Made by a program: the position numbers and the translations under genes | Part shown: positions 35,830 through 49,124 of the stretch, piece by piece | Layout of the letters: each line of letters starts with the position of its first letter | How positions within the stretch are numbered: position 1 is the stretch's first letter | The notes under the pieces: generated by a model | The model's database searches: none | Told to the model about the DNA's origin: nothing | What the model saw: the letters and a program-made list of their open reading frames with translations, nothing else | NCBI GenBank assembly: GCA_964058845.1 | Contig: CAXKVR010000204.1 | Location: 62,001 to 126,000, forward strand | Origin: Carex sylvatica | Lineage: Eukaryota > Streptophyta > Magnoliopsida > Poales > Cyperaceae | Direction of reading: 5' to 3' | Length of the DNA stretch: 64,000 bases

Positions 35830-38400
35830 GATTTATTTAAATAGGCTTTTGAATATTGAAGAAATTTATTTTAATAAGTGTTGTTGAATTTTGCCAGATT
35901 GAAACGGACGGTCCAACAGAAACGGAAATAAATCTGCTGAAACGGACGGTCCAGATTTACTTTCAGTCAGTGCTAGCTCGGGATGGCGAGGGGGAGTATT
36001 ATTTGTGCTTTGAGATTCGTGCCAAGTTATAAAGAACATTGTTTAGCCGTCCAATTCAATTGTACTCAGTCCGGTAACCTGAGGGGATGTGAATTCATAC
36101 GGTTTGTGCGACATGTACTTGGGCTATCCGGAGAGAACATAACAGAAAAATATTTTCTGAAGCGGCCAAGGCGATACCAGGGCTATTAAGGAAATAAATC
36201 TGCTGATATCCAAAGAAATTGCAGCTCCTATTGTTTAAAATCTAATTTTTTATTTTTTGAAATATACAAATTTTAATAGAAGTTATTTTTTATGTAATTC
36301 AAAACAAATAAAAAGTTGGATCTGAACCCTGTAATTAAATACGTTACGGTTGAGTTGTTGTCCGATAGCGCAATGAAAGAAAAGGCGGACGAGATCATGT
36401 CAGCAGTTAAAACAAACTTATACCGATGCAAAATGTGCGGGAACTTTTGTACCTGTTTATTTTAAAGAAAACCGATGCAGATTGTTTAACTGTGATAAAA
36501 ACTCAAGTCCGAATTAAGACGTCTCTTAGAAGTAATGCAACATAACCCGTAGTTTGTTCCTAGGGCTGGCCCTGGTGCTCGGCAGCCAGAGTGACCGCTC
36601 CGGATCTCAAGATTCAAGAAGCCCAATAGAAAAAATATATTTTGCATATATTAAAAAAAATTTGTTCATATTAAAAATAAATAAAATATTAGAGATCAAA
36701 CTTTGAATATATAAATGTTTCAAACTTTTCTATAAATAGATATGATATATTAGCATATCAATAAAAAATTATATATATAAGTATTGTAAATAACGGTATG
36801 TGCTTGTCGAACAGACGGGATACCATCAAGCGATTAACCGATTAATCAGAATTATGAGGATAATTTTATATTTTTATTAAAATTATGTGTATATATTCAT
36901 AATTTATTTAACTCATCAAACTTATCAAATAAACTTAATTTAACTTAGTTCTATTATAATAACATGACACTACGCTTAACAATACACACACACTTTACAT
37001 GTGTAAGTAACACATTTATTTAATGAAAAAATAAATTCGAGAATTAAGCATTTTCAAATACTAATAATATATTATTTAAAAGACATGAAACATTCCAACA
37101 TAAAATCACTAAAGTTAGTTTGTAATAACAACTTAATTTAATATATGAACATGCTGTATATATCAGTAAGTAAAAAAAATATATGGTATATGAATAATAG
37201 AGAAATTAATCAATTAATTCAAAATAAGTAAAAAGAAAAAATATATATAAAAAATTGGATGTATAGCTAAGCACAAATAAAACTGCAATACATGTTTATG
37301 AAACTTATTATCACACAGTTACAAAAAAAAACACTGTAAAAATAAATAATCACTGGAATATAAAAAAATAAATTAGAATAAACAGAAATAAATGGACGAT
37401 CAAACAAGAATAAACGGAATAATTGAGAATAATCGAGAATAATCAGTCGATTAGTCGGAAAAATTTACTAATAGACCTCCAATAAATATATTCATAACTA
37501 TTTTGACCACCATTAAAGATTAAACAGGTATATAATCGGCCGTTAAGATTGTTTTTTACAACACTAGTATATATCAAGGGTCCAAACTTTTCTTCTGCCC
37601 CAGATCCCAAAATCTTCAAGATCAACCCTATTTGTTCCTAGTAATTTGAGCTATAGTTTGAAAATTATACATTAAAAATCACTATACACTTTAATTAGTC
37701 AGTCAAACTTAGCAACTTGTTAAATACTTCAAATTTAACACTAAAATCTGTAGACAGCATTTCAATTCAATCCAGCTCAACGATGATTCAACTCCTCTCT
37801 TATACTGTAGATGATAAACTTTATTTCATTGATTCAACTCCTCTCTAATACTGTAAATGATAGGCTTTACTTTACGGTTTGAAATTAGATTTCATCGTTT
37901 TGGAATTCGGACTATTACATGGAACAATATTATTGGACTTTGAGATTCGTGCCAAGTTAAAAAAGGTCCAGATCTATTAATTATAAAAAATTCTCTTGTA
38001 CAATACTGGAGATAGATGTGAATTCGCTCAACGATATCAGTAGACCGCTAGCCGACAAAGCGTGCCTTCTATAGGGATCGAATTGCATAACAAAGCTCTT
38101 TCAATAAACATAAGAATTTCCAAGAAAACCAAATACGAATTAATACGTCTCCACCTGTTTTCAAAGAAGAGTAAGCTAGACTTAAGTGCCCGAATTTTTT
38201 TTAGTTACCATCCCATTAAATAAAAAATAATTGATTACCATCGATTCGATTGGGTTTTTCTCAATTCTTACTACCCACACATACTGAGTACACGCACTGA
38301 TCCTGATTAGTACGCAGACTGAATTTACACACCAATTCAGTACGCAGACTGAGAAGGCACACTAATTAGTGCGCACACTGGAGACACGTTGATAAATGAA
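35830..38400. other. Unassigned spacer between pseudogene B and CACTA-1
   Basis: No recognised gene. The phrase GAAACGGACGGTCCA occurs twice (35902, 35939). CTTTGAGATTCGTGCCAAGTTA recurs at about 36010 and 37940, suggesting two pieces of one repeated element. A degenerate inverted stretch with CGATTAACCGATTAATCAGA (36830) and AATAATCAGTCGATTAGTCG (37438) may mark an old hAT element. The plus-strand frame at 35983-36189 (68 codons) has no motif that I know. Confidence 0.4.
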
Positions 38401-38472
38401 TAGGAGAATGAAAATCCTGCTGACAATGGAATTGTCCCCTTTAAAATAATAAATTTGTTCTTAGTTAAGTAT

Positions 38473-41400
38473 CACTACAGTAGATCACACTTTTTGCGAC
38501 CGGAAAATCGGTCACACACAGAAAGTAGAGGCACCGGTCGCAGATACTAAACTCGATCGTAGAAAGTAAAAAACAGTCGCTGAAACCCCGGTCGCTGTAA
38601 GCATTGTCGCAGATGCTCTTTTGATGACGTCACCAGTCGCTGAAAATTTTTCTGCGACCAATTTTTTTTTTGTCAGTGTTGTTTTTTGCTGACGTCATGA
38701 AAAACTATCTGCGACCAAATTCTCAGTCGCTGATACCCAAAAACCGGTCGCTGATGCTCTTCTGTTAGTTTTTTGGATTTTTTTTTTGTTATTTACTTTT
38801 TCCAAATTTAATTGGTACGACACTTACCAAACATTCACATCAATGAAACAATAATATCAAATAATAGTTCGATTCGAATATAATATCAAATAATCATAAC
38901 ATACATAATAGCTCGATTTGAATTTAATATCAAATATTGTACAATAATTCAATATTGACATACAACATGATATCATATAACATAAATAAAAAACCATCAC
39001 ATATATACACACACATTGATATTTTTCTACAAAGTTACAAGCTCTATTTCTAAGTATTAAAAATTTACTTATTTTCTAAAAATATTTCATACATTTGTAG
39101 TGAAACATAAATTTCAACGGGTTCTCTCCGAGCATGATGATCAGCCATGAATCTAACAAATGCAAATGATAGTAACACCTATTAATAAAATGTACCAACC
39201 TAACAAATTCAAATCATATATGCTGTATAATATGATGTTTTTATATTTTTCAAAAATCTAACTTTGAAAATAGCTAGAAAATAACAGAAAAATTCAAATG
39301 GAGAAAACTTTGGCTCTAAACCACTTGTTTTTCTGTCCTCTATCTAACTGTGTAAGAGGATTTTGGATTTGGACTTTTGATCAGCTTGCACTGGCTGATC
39401 TGTCACAGGAGGTCAAGAAGGGATGTAGCCAACTTTAGATATTCATTCCAAGAGTTTTACTAAGCCAAATTTTATGTTCTTTATATGAAAATTCTCAGGA
39501 CATGGTATTCTATATGCTGGTAAAGTTTTATAAATTTTGGAGCTTCCTAGTTATACCAAATAGTAGCCTAAACATAGGGGTAAACTAGGAACAGTGCTGT
39601 CATTTTTGCTGTTTTTCCCATTTCAAAGACTGAACTTCAAAAATTCATTAAAAATAGCAAAAAAAATCCAAATTGATCAAAATTTGAGCCTAAAATGCAT
39701 GAAATTAAATTCTCTATCTGTCTGTTATATTTATTTTACCAGAATCAGAGTTTATATTCTCTGATTTGCTAGTTTTCAACAGGAGGGTATTTTTGAGCAA
39801 TTCCCAACTAAATAAAATTTTTAGAGTAAATAGGCTTAAAGTTACACATAAAATAAAGCTATTATTCCAAAAAACTCTAAAAAGATACCTCCTCTAGTAT
39901 GGTTTCATTCTCCTCTTGTAGCATATCAAGCTGTAAAATAAATTGAATATATGAGTTCTAAAAAAAGGTATAATGCGGTTCTTAATTGTAAAGTTACAAA
40001 CTAATTTAGGCTTTGGCCAAGACATATCAAAAGTATAGTCATTATTCATAGAAAGGGCCTCATTTTGAAATATTGTTAGGAATGGAAAAGTACATATTTA
40101 AGAAGGGTTATCACCCCATTGAACTATAAAACTCCAAACATTTCACACAAGTTTTCTTATAAAAAAAGGGTTATCACCCGATTTGAATCCGATTTTGAAT
40201 TCACATATAGTAATCACAATTTCAAATTACATATATTTGAACCTTATAACTACACAAAAATAAAATTGCAATAAAAAATGAGGGGAACATTGAACAAATT
40301 AGAGACGGAGAAGAGGCGAAACTGTACCGTAATTGCATCCGACAAAATTGCATGAATCCTCCCCATAACCTAAACAATCACAAAAAACAACACAAAAATG
40401 TGAATTGACATAGTAAAGGCGAATAGATTAAATAACTCACAGTTTCATATTCAAGGCCTTGATTTTCCTGAGGAGAATAATCCTTTGAGCTTATATCTAC
40501 AAATTTTATTTCCCCAAATGATTTGTCCTTCTCCTTTAGCATATTCACCTACCAAATTAAGAAAAATCGAGATTGGTATTCAAAAAACAACAAATTATGC
40601 TAAATGGTGGTTGCCAGTCATTGTTTTCTTGTTTCTTTATGTTGAGAAATACTTGAATTGCAAACTTATGTTGCTCTTTTCTTACAATCATTTTTATACC
40701 AGCTGATACCTACCAGTAGAGGAGATTGTGCAAATTATGGTAATTTTGATATCAGACTGCATGTCAGGATTGCGATTGAATGAATCAGATATGAATGTAA
40801 AAGAAAATTGATAAAAAGGTAAGAGTTAATTTATACCAAAGTGAGAATAGTTAGGAAGGAATTGTGGTTGTTTAACATACCGATTGCACCATATGCAACT
40901 GAAAATCAGATATTTTCTGGTAGACAACCTTGCACATAGACGAAGCAAAAGAGGATAAATTTGGCTTTAGATTCCGCACATTTTTTGAGCAAATCAACAA
41001 AACCCTAAATCGGGTGACAGAAGAGAAAGAAACAAAAAGAAAAAGAAAAGTACCTAAGAAGATAGGAGCGAAAATCACACAATTGTGGTGCTTGAGAAAC
41101 CTCGCCATCTTCTCTTGAGCTGTCACGAGTGGAGAGAGGAGGAGATGGAGGTTGGAGTTGACAGAGGAGATTGAGGCGCGCCGAGGAGAGAGGAGGAGAT
41201 GGAGGCGCGCGGGACTTGGCACCAGAACCCTAGCATCGGGGCGGAGAGCTGCGTTTTGATTTTGGCGGAGGGCTGGTGCGTGTTTTATTTTTCATCAGCC
41301 GCGTTTTTAATTTTCAGCGACATTAAAAATAAATCTTTCAGCGACCGGGGCTAACGCCGGTCGCTGATAGTCGTCGTCGCCTGACGAAATGAAATTTCTT

Positions 41401-41484
41401 TTTTTATTTGAAAAATAGATTATCTGCGACCGACGTCAGCACCGATCGCTGATACTGGTCGCAAAAATTCGTTCTGCTGTAGTG
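38473..41484 (-). mobile_element. CACTA-1: 3.0-kb CACTA (En/Spm) element
   Basis: The left end CACTACAGTAGATCACAC and right end TTCGTTCTGCTGTAGTG are CACTA inverted termini. They are flanked by TAT on each side, matching the 3-bp duplication of this superfamily. Subterminal regions (38500-38760 and 41320-41470) are dense in GCGACCGG / CAGCGACC motifs in both orientations. On the minus strand, exon-like segments with plausible splice sites occur (about 41118-41060, 40978-40882, 40549-40443, 39935-39890). They encode Lys/Glu-rich coiled-coil-like sequence resembling the C-terminal part of plant En/Spm accessory proteins. No TNP2 core is present, so it is non-autonomous. The empty site survives upstream of gene D (TTAAGTATTAATATT, 52328-52342). 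Confidence 0.92.
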
Positions 41485-41499
41485 TATTAATAATACACA

Positions 41500-41786
41500 A
41501 ATTAAATCGACACATACTTTTTTTAATTAAAATAATAATACAAAAATTTAATATTCAAACTGTGTAGCTCATAATAAGATGGTTATGGCATAAATTAAAT
41601 ATATCATTAATTAATTCTTAGAGCAGAACTTGCAGTCTGAGTTTAACAGTTCTTGGATTCATAGGCACTGCACTCCAAACTCTTATGTACCATCTTTCAA
41701 GTAATTATATTCAGCCTGCGGGTTTCAATATAAAAAAAACAAGTTAGAGCGGACAACACGCATTGACAAATAATAAGGGAACCCGG
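41500..41786. repeat. Upstream block of unit C (mate 52370-52590)
   Basis: CTCTTAGAGCAGAACTTG-type phrases, GAGTTTAACAGTTCTTGGAT, TTCATAGGCACTGCACTCC and GGCCTGCGGGTTTCAAT-like sequence are shared in order with 52380-52580. Here the sequence then runs straight on to GCGGACAACACGCATTGACA. In unit D the LINE interrupts that junction. Confidence 0.9.
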
Positions 41787-44700
41787 CACTACTACAAAAA
41801 ATCTCTTTCTCATCGGTTGAAATCGCACTTTACCGTATGTTTTTGATCTGATGTATATCGTTCCGATAGAAAATATATGTAAATATACTATCGGTTGAAA
41901 ACCGATGGCATTGGTACTTTTTTCATCGGTTGAAGGTTTTCCAACCGATAGTGTTAGTATTTTTTCTATGGTTTCTCATGGTTTTCAGTACCTTTGTACC
42001 ATCTATTTTTGACAATGAATCAATAGTGTTTGATTATTATTTTCTTTCTTTTTATATATATTTTTAAGATGCTTATTTTTTTTAAAAATTTCCTCAAAGA
42101 TGTTTCTAGCCTCCAATTTTGCTAGAAAATAATATTCAATAATTACAAATAACATTCAACAATCACGATTCCAGCAATTAATCAAATTATATCAACCCTG
42201 TCACTAAATAACAATATAATAATAATTAATTATTAAAATATCACAATTACACATAATCATCTAACTAGCATTTGTACACTAATTTATAGCTATATCAAAC
42301 ATTTCATAAAGAAACAATTTAAAACAACCAAAAGTGCCTAAACTGAAGCATCTTTACTTAATATAAAGGTTTCAAATCATTAAACATTTTTAAGACTTGG
42401 TCCAAATTCCCTCATAAGGTTAAGCTCTTATTGATCACACTGGAAAGAACAAAAATAGAAGGGAACTAATAAGCAATTATACACCACTATTGTTATATAT
42501 ATAAATTGATTTTCTATTTAGTATGCATATTCTATTTCTGTCTGAAATTCTTTAAACTAAAACCTCATGAAAAGAGTTGAAACCCAAAAATTTGAGTATG
42601 GTGTACCAGATATATGTCAGTCGTTTGGAAACTGAGACACTTTAAGTTATACTCCTTATGATTGTAGAATGAAAATTTCTAATGTGACCAACTAAAAAAA
42701 GTATACTGAAGATACAAGCAAGAGTCAACAGTATCAAGTGCATTCAAGAACACCGATTAGTAGGAACTAGTGGAAAGGAAGAAGGCAAAACCTGAGTTTC
42801 CAAAATTGTGATCCTAGAAAGGCTTTGAGAAAGGCGCTCATTGAAAGATCTTCTTTCTTCTCAGCTGCAGCAGCCTTTGCTTCTACGTCATGTCCACATA
42901 GAAAATCCAGGTAAATGACCATAATTACAATGCATAATGAGCAATTAGCATAAACACAAAATTCAAAAAATAGACAATTGTTGGTACTAAATGGTACTGG
43001 ACTAGCTTAGTTAAGGATATTAAGCTTTGAGTTAAGCCTTTGTTTCTCCTCTTCAAATTTCCGAATCTATTCCAACTAAACAAGAGAAAAGGTCAACATA
43101 TGTGAACTCATTTTAAACTGCTAAATAAGAAGTTTAAGAAGTGTAAAGAGAAAAAGCTGTGACTGATACCTTGCCGCCTGTGGTCTTCAATAAGTTTTAT
43201 GAGCTATGATCTGTTTGGTAATTCTGTCATAGACAAAAAAAAAAAATTGGGAACAAAAATTGGGAAAGAAAAAAGAAAAAAGAAACGAGAGGATAACACT
43301 TTACCATGGTAAACAGCTAGATCAGTAACCGAGCCCTTTAGAAGTACAAAAGCAGGAGCTGATTCAACCCTTAACCTGATTTTGTTGACCCAGAAATAAA
43401 ATTAAAGTACAGTAAATCAACTATTCAGGCAAAAAAGTAATTAAATGTCAACTTCGTAAAATATAGGACTCCATATCTATTAAGGAATTGCTGAGGAACT
43501 CCCAACTTTTTAAAAAATTTCAAAGTCCCTACTTTATTATACAGATCAAAACTAACTCCTCATATATAGTTAAAAAAAAAGTCTTTACATAAATCTAATT
43601 CAGGTACAGTACCAGCATACAAGTAACAAAATGAAAGAAGCTGATGTATAATTAAGAGTTCAAATTTGAAAACATACGAGTTCCACCAAAACTGATTTCA
43701 ACCATGCTAGTATCAGCTAAACCATCTAGTAGACTAGCTGCACATTTTCTATATAAATTCATTAATGCATTTCTCTTCATGGCATCATAAATTTGTACAC
43801 ATGTCAGGTGAATGTAGTATGCATGATCAAATACACAAACATCTAAATATTTTGGTAAAATATCAGGGCAAGCAAATCAAATGGTACTGCACATATAAAT
43901 CAATGGTATGTAAATCAAATTGAACTACATAGGTACAGTGGTATAATTAAAGGATAAGTGTACCAATTCTCTTCCAGTTGTTAGAAAACTAAGCACATCG
44001 AGGGCTCTAATTTGAATAGACCTAATTTAAAAAATAAATAATAAGATCAAGACTTTAGTGGCAAATTGTCACATATAACATAATTGTTATTTTACATCAA
44101 GTATATCAAAATAATGACATGCATTTATATTATGTACTGGAAACTTACTTGAACAAACAGTGGCTTTTCTCTGTCACCACCTAACATGAGCTCCTCATGT
44201 CCAAGTACATTAAAAGCATCTATGGTTGAATCTACAAATAACCATACCATTGGTCCATTTTTATTAATAAAATAGTTCAAAAACTTGCAAATTTTTTTTG
44301 ACAAATTATTATAATTCTTTGTAAATTAAGTTGTACATGCTAACAAGTCTGCAAATACTATCCACTATTACCTTGATAGCATCACAGTCAACACACTTTT
44401 GGTTATGCAAACAATGCCCAGCAATTAATAAAAGAGTTAAATTATTTGAAAATAAACTACTTAACAACAACAAAATTGTCCTATCAGATATCAAATTGAA
44501 GCACGAAGTCGATATAACAAAATTGTCCTATCGAAAGAACGTTAACAGTAAATATAACAAAATTGAAGCACGAAACCTCAATCATTGTGCACTTACAAAG
44601 AGAAGGAGAGGGAAAGGTAGAAACCTTCGACAATTGAGCTGTTAAAGTAGCCGAAGTCGCCATTAGCGAAGAAGAAAGAGTAGCCGAAGTCGACAATGGA

Positions 44701-45303
44701 GATTCGACGCCTGGTCCCATCATTTTCTCAAAGAATTCACGACGTGATTTGAAGAGAAAAAAGTCATGCCAGATCATTTCTTCTCTGCTTTGTCGTTTTT
44801 CTCTGATCATTTGAGACGAAGAGAATTCTAGAAAGAGAGAAAGATTTGGTTGTTAGGGTTTGCAGAGAGAATTCTGAAAAGAGAAGGAGATGAGATTTGA
44901 GGCGGCGGCTCTACTGCTTTAGGGTTCATATAATTTATTTTTTAATTTTAAAATTAAAATAATTACAAATTATATTTACATGAGTATATCAATTCAATAT
45001 TATTGATGTATGCCATCTATTCAATATATAGAGAGTTGGTGTTGATCTAGCCAATATCAACTTCTCATATAACCAACAGTTGGCAAAGATGAATCCATCA
45101 ACACCATCGATTGATTATCTTAACCGATGGTAAAGAAACCGATGGTAAAGGAGGGAGACTATCAACGCCAATGGTTGGTTAGATCCAACAATTGGTAAAA
45201 AGTTCAAAATAATTACAGCACTGCCACTTGTGACGTATATCATCTGTGCTAAAACACATCCGATGATAAAGAGACGATAACAAAAATATTTTTTGTAATA
45301 GTG
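41787..45303 (-). mobile_element. CACTA-2: 3.5-kb CACTA element with minus-strand exon-like pieces
   Basis: It starts CACTACTACAAAAAATCTC and ends ATTTTTTGTAATAGTG. The subterminal motif ATCGGTTGAAA / AACCGATGG is repeated at both ends. Minus-strand exon-like segments bounded by AG and GT include one reading STIDAFNVLGHEELMLGGDR (44234-44147), one reading LRVESAPAFVLLKGSVTDLA (43375-43305), an FEEEKQRLNS coiled-coil piece (about 43075-43025) and an EAKAAAAEKKEDLSM piece (about 42895-42795). They do not look like a TNP2 transposase and could be captured host exons or an accessory gene. Its right end has a duplicated, truncated copy at 24421-24583. The site in unit D is empty. Confidence 0.88.
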
Positions 45304-47013
45304 GGGGTCTGGGGGAAGGAAAATCCTGCTCACAATGAATCTCCCTTTAAAATTATAAACATATATAGCAAACACACCTAACAAACAAATTACTTATTAA
45401 ATTAATATTTCAGAATATATAATTCAAGAGGGGTAAGTCCAAGATCTAACCAACGGATATAAATAAAAACAATATTTCGGACAGCACACCTACCGAACAA
45501 ATAATTACATAATAAATTAATCTCTCTGATCCGATCCGATCCTCCCACCATCTTTCTAAATTAATTCATGGTGCAAGAAACATGCTACATAGAAAATGAA
45601 ATCGGCTCGATCCATCACCTTTGTACCAACATTGATTCGCATTCCTAGCTACTATTTCCATTTTGTTTAATTGTATTATAGAAAAAGAGAGAGGATATAT
45701 AATTAGAAGTCTGGCTAGTATGACATCAATAATATTAACTTTAAAATTGATTGAATAGATTTTAAACAACTAATATAAACTGTTCAAACCGATTTACTTT
45801 ATGAGTTGTGTGTTTACATGCAAATTTTTTTTTTATATTTTCGAGTTATTTTAGTTTCAAATCAAGCGATGAAATTATTAAAAAATGAATGTATTAAAAT
45901 TAACTAAAAACTCACATATTTGACCACTTGACTTGATACTAAATAAATTCGAAAAATTATAATTTTTGAATGTAAACGCACAACTAATGAAGTAGATTAG
46001 TTTAAACAGTTTGAATTTACCGTTTAAAGTTAAATCGGTTGGTTTTGAAGTTGGTATTATATAGACTTAAATGATAAAAATGTTATAATAGCTGAATTCT
46101 ATAATTAGAAATAAACATATTTTTTTAATATTATTTCTTTCGTAAAATGTCTAAATTATATATAAAAGATAGTCTGCCTATTTGAATCATTGCATAACAA
46201 TTTTCTGATCTATATAAACTCGATCGTACGTTAAGTCTCTCATCAATACTATATTAGCAAAACTTTTGATCATTGGATGCATGTGTCATTAATCGTGCAT
46301 TAATTGATTTGGATGCTGAGGCTGCAAACAAATCGACCTAAATCAAACTAAATCGAGTTTGAGTTTGAGTTCGTACTAATTTGAAACCGAGATGGTTTGA
46401 TTTGAAGTAGGATTTCGAATTAAAAAGAAGAGTTTGAGTTTGATTCGGTGTAATTCAATATGGTATTAATAGTTTGAATTGAGGCAAATCGGATGAGGTT
46501 CAGAAGAGTTGGAGGTTTTAGACTGAGCCAGATCAATTTTGAACCGAACTAGACCAATTAGCTAGCATATTCCTATATATATATATATTAAATTTTATAA
46601 TTAATATCTATTTTGTTTCATTTTTTTTATAAAAAGGCAAAAATATGCCCATCTTCATTGAAGAAAACTTAACTTACACCAAAAACATGGTGTTTATAAT
46701 TAATATTTATCAACGAATTAAGAAAGCTAAAAATAATAAGAATTTTATAATATGTCCATTTGCAGGGTATCATTTTGATTTCATCAAAATTTGTAGGGCC
46801 TAAGATAGTGACGGGTAAATTTTATTTTTAATTTTTGGTGATTAAACGGCCCGTAGGCCAGTGGCGGGTAGTTGGTATAAGAATATATAACACAGTTACA
46901 CAGTCCATCTTGTTATTAAAACCTCCACCATAAAGCATAAACCATAGCCACACCTCATAGAAGATAACTAATTGAGAAAGCTGATCATTTCACCATCATT
47001 TCATTTAGTGCAA
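45137..47013. repeat. Segmental duplication upstream of gene C (mate 24421-26277)
   Basis: This is the near-identical partner of the block before gene A. Here the CACTA-2 end is joined to the complete element, so this is the parental arrangement. It includes the distal CTCTCTGATCCGATCCGATC motif, a MITE-like stretch, and the proximal TATA region (46882-46890). Confidence 0.93.
46882..46890 (+). promoter_or_regulatory. TATA box of monooxygenase gene C
   Basis: GAATATATAA lies about 125 bases before the start codon, in the same context as in genes A and D. Confidence 0.65.
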
Positions 47014-49082
47014 ATGGGTACAGAGGAAGTGCATGATATTGTAATTATTGGCGGAGGCATCAGTGGTCTTGCTCTTTCCCTTGGTCTTTTCAGGTTAAGA
47101 TTTTTCTGTGAAATCTTATTTCTCATTTAGTGAACATATATTTCTTATGCCAATATTACAATATCATGCACTTCCTCTGTATACCCATTTGCACTAAATG
47201 AAATGATGGTGAATTGATCAGCTTTCTCAATTAGTTCTATGAAATGATGGTGAATTGATCAGCTTTCTCAATTAGTTCTCTTTTATGAGGTGTTGCTATG
47301 GTTCAAGCTTTATATATATATGGTGGCGGTTTTAATAACAAGTTGGACTGTGTTATATGTTCCTATATATACACACTAGCTAGTAGTAGCTACCCATCAC
47401 TGTGCCAACGGGCCGTTTAATCATCAAAAATAAAAATTATCATAATTTTAGTAAAACCTTATTTCTCATTTAGTGAACATATATTTCTTATGCAAATATT
47501 ACAATAAAAATGTTTCTGAAAAGTTCATGTCAAAAAATACCATATTTCATGGCAAATGATTTAGAATAATTTCATAAAGCTCTAAATTTAATAATTTATG
47601 TACTGTTTAACTTCTTAATGTTGTCATGTCAACGTCATTATATATAATTAAGTACACACTCACACACACACACACACATGCCGTCAACCCCAAAAAGTTT
47701 AAAATACATGCAACTCTTATAAAAATTATTATATATAAGTGTCATTTTTAGCCAAATTTAAAGGCAAACAATCTATTTGGATTCATGTCATTTCATTTCT
47801 TAATGTATTTTGAAAGGTAATTAGTTTTGCATTTGTTATTTTTTGACAAGGCAGTTGTTGATGGCACTGATATATAACACAAGTACTTAAAACCACATCA
47901 GAAACGGTTTCTCCTACAGCAGTTGTTGATGGCACTGATATATAGTTGAATTATATAGGCTTCAACAATGGTTAATTAATAACCGTTGTTGAATACAACA
48001 ATCACCAACGGTTCTTTATACATAATCATGAATTAGCACCAGCGAACAAATTAATTTGACCGAAAATCAATATCACCATTGCTTGATTGAATAAAAATAA
48101 AATGTTTAGAAGCCAATTTTGATCCTTTAATCTATATATACATAAAAAAATAATGTAAGGTCAACATATAACTGTCTTATTATTTTTTATTACTCTTAAT
48201 TGAATCCCTTATCGTTTATTATATTTCACTTGAATATATTTGAATTGGTTGATTTTAACTTTGTGAAACTAACAGGAAGGGAATAAAGAGCTTGGTTTTG
48301 GAGAGATCAAAAATATTAAGATCAGAAGGGGCTGCCATTGGTGTGTATGGCAATGGATGGCAGGCACTCGATCAACTCAAGGTCGGTGACGACCTTCGTA
48401 ACTGTTCCATCCCTCTAACTGGGTACACACTAGATCATCTCTCTCTAAAACAATATGACTACATTTTATAATTAAAGGTTAAATTAAGAAGGATAAAGAT
48501 TTTGACAAAGTTTTTTTTGCTTAAAATGGCAATTAAGTACTGTCATCAAGATTTTTATATATATGCATGCACAGGTAAGTACTGCCATAAAGATTTTTAA
48601 GGTAGAGAAATAAAAAAATTCACGGCGAGATAAAAATAAAAAAATTCACGGCGAGATAAAAATAAACTGACATTTTACTGTTTAGTCTGTAAGCGTTATC
48701 TCCGTCAATTCTTATTGTAAAATGTAAAACAAAACAACCTGAACAGTTAATGTAAAAGTAAAATAATCCGCGACTTCACAGTTATATAAGATAAATGGCA
48801 TGCTCAGCTTGACTGGTCAAAAGCTATTGGTTGATAAATAACGCGGTAGGTACGTAGATACAATACAAGCAAAATATTTACACGCTATTTCAAGCGGAAA
48901 AAAAAAATGCATCATCTCCAAAATCTGAAAAATCAAGAAAAAACTATTTTTACAATTATTTAACTAGTTTTTCACATTTTGACATTTTATTCTTGTAATT
49001 TAAATAATCTGACTAAATAGTTTGAAATAAGTCATAGCCAATTAGTCATGTCTGTACGAAAAAAATATTGTGCTGCATTTGT

Positions 49083-49124
<42 letters not shown>

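Noticed and set aside
47163..47225. Antisense ATG and exon 1-like sequence as a second gene start
   Set aside because: Two extra bases (GGTATACAG for GGTACAG) break the frame, and no exon 2 follows on that strand. It is an inverted fragment.
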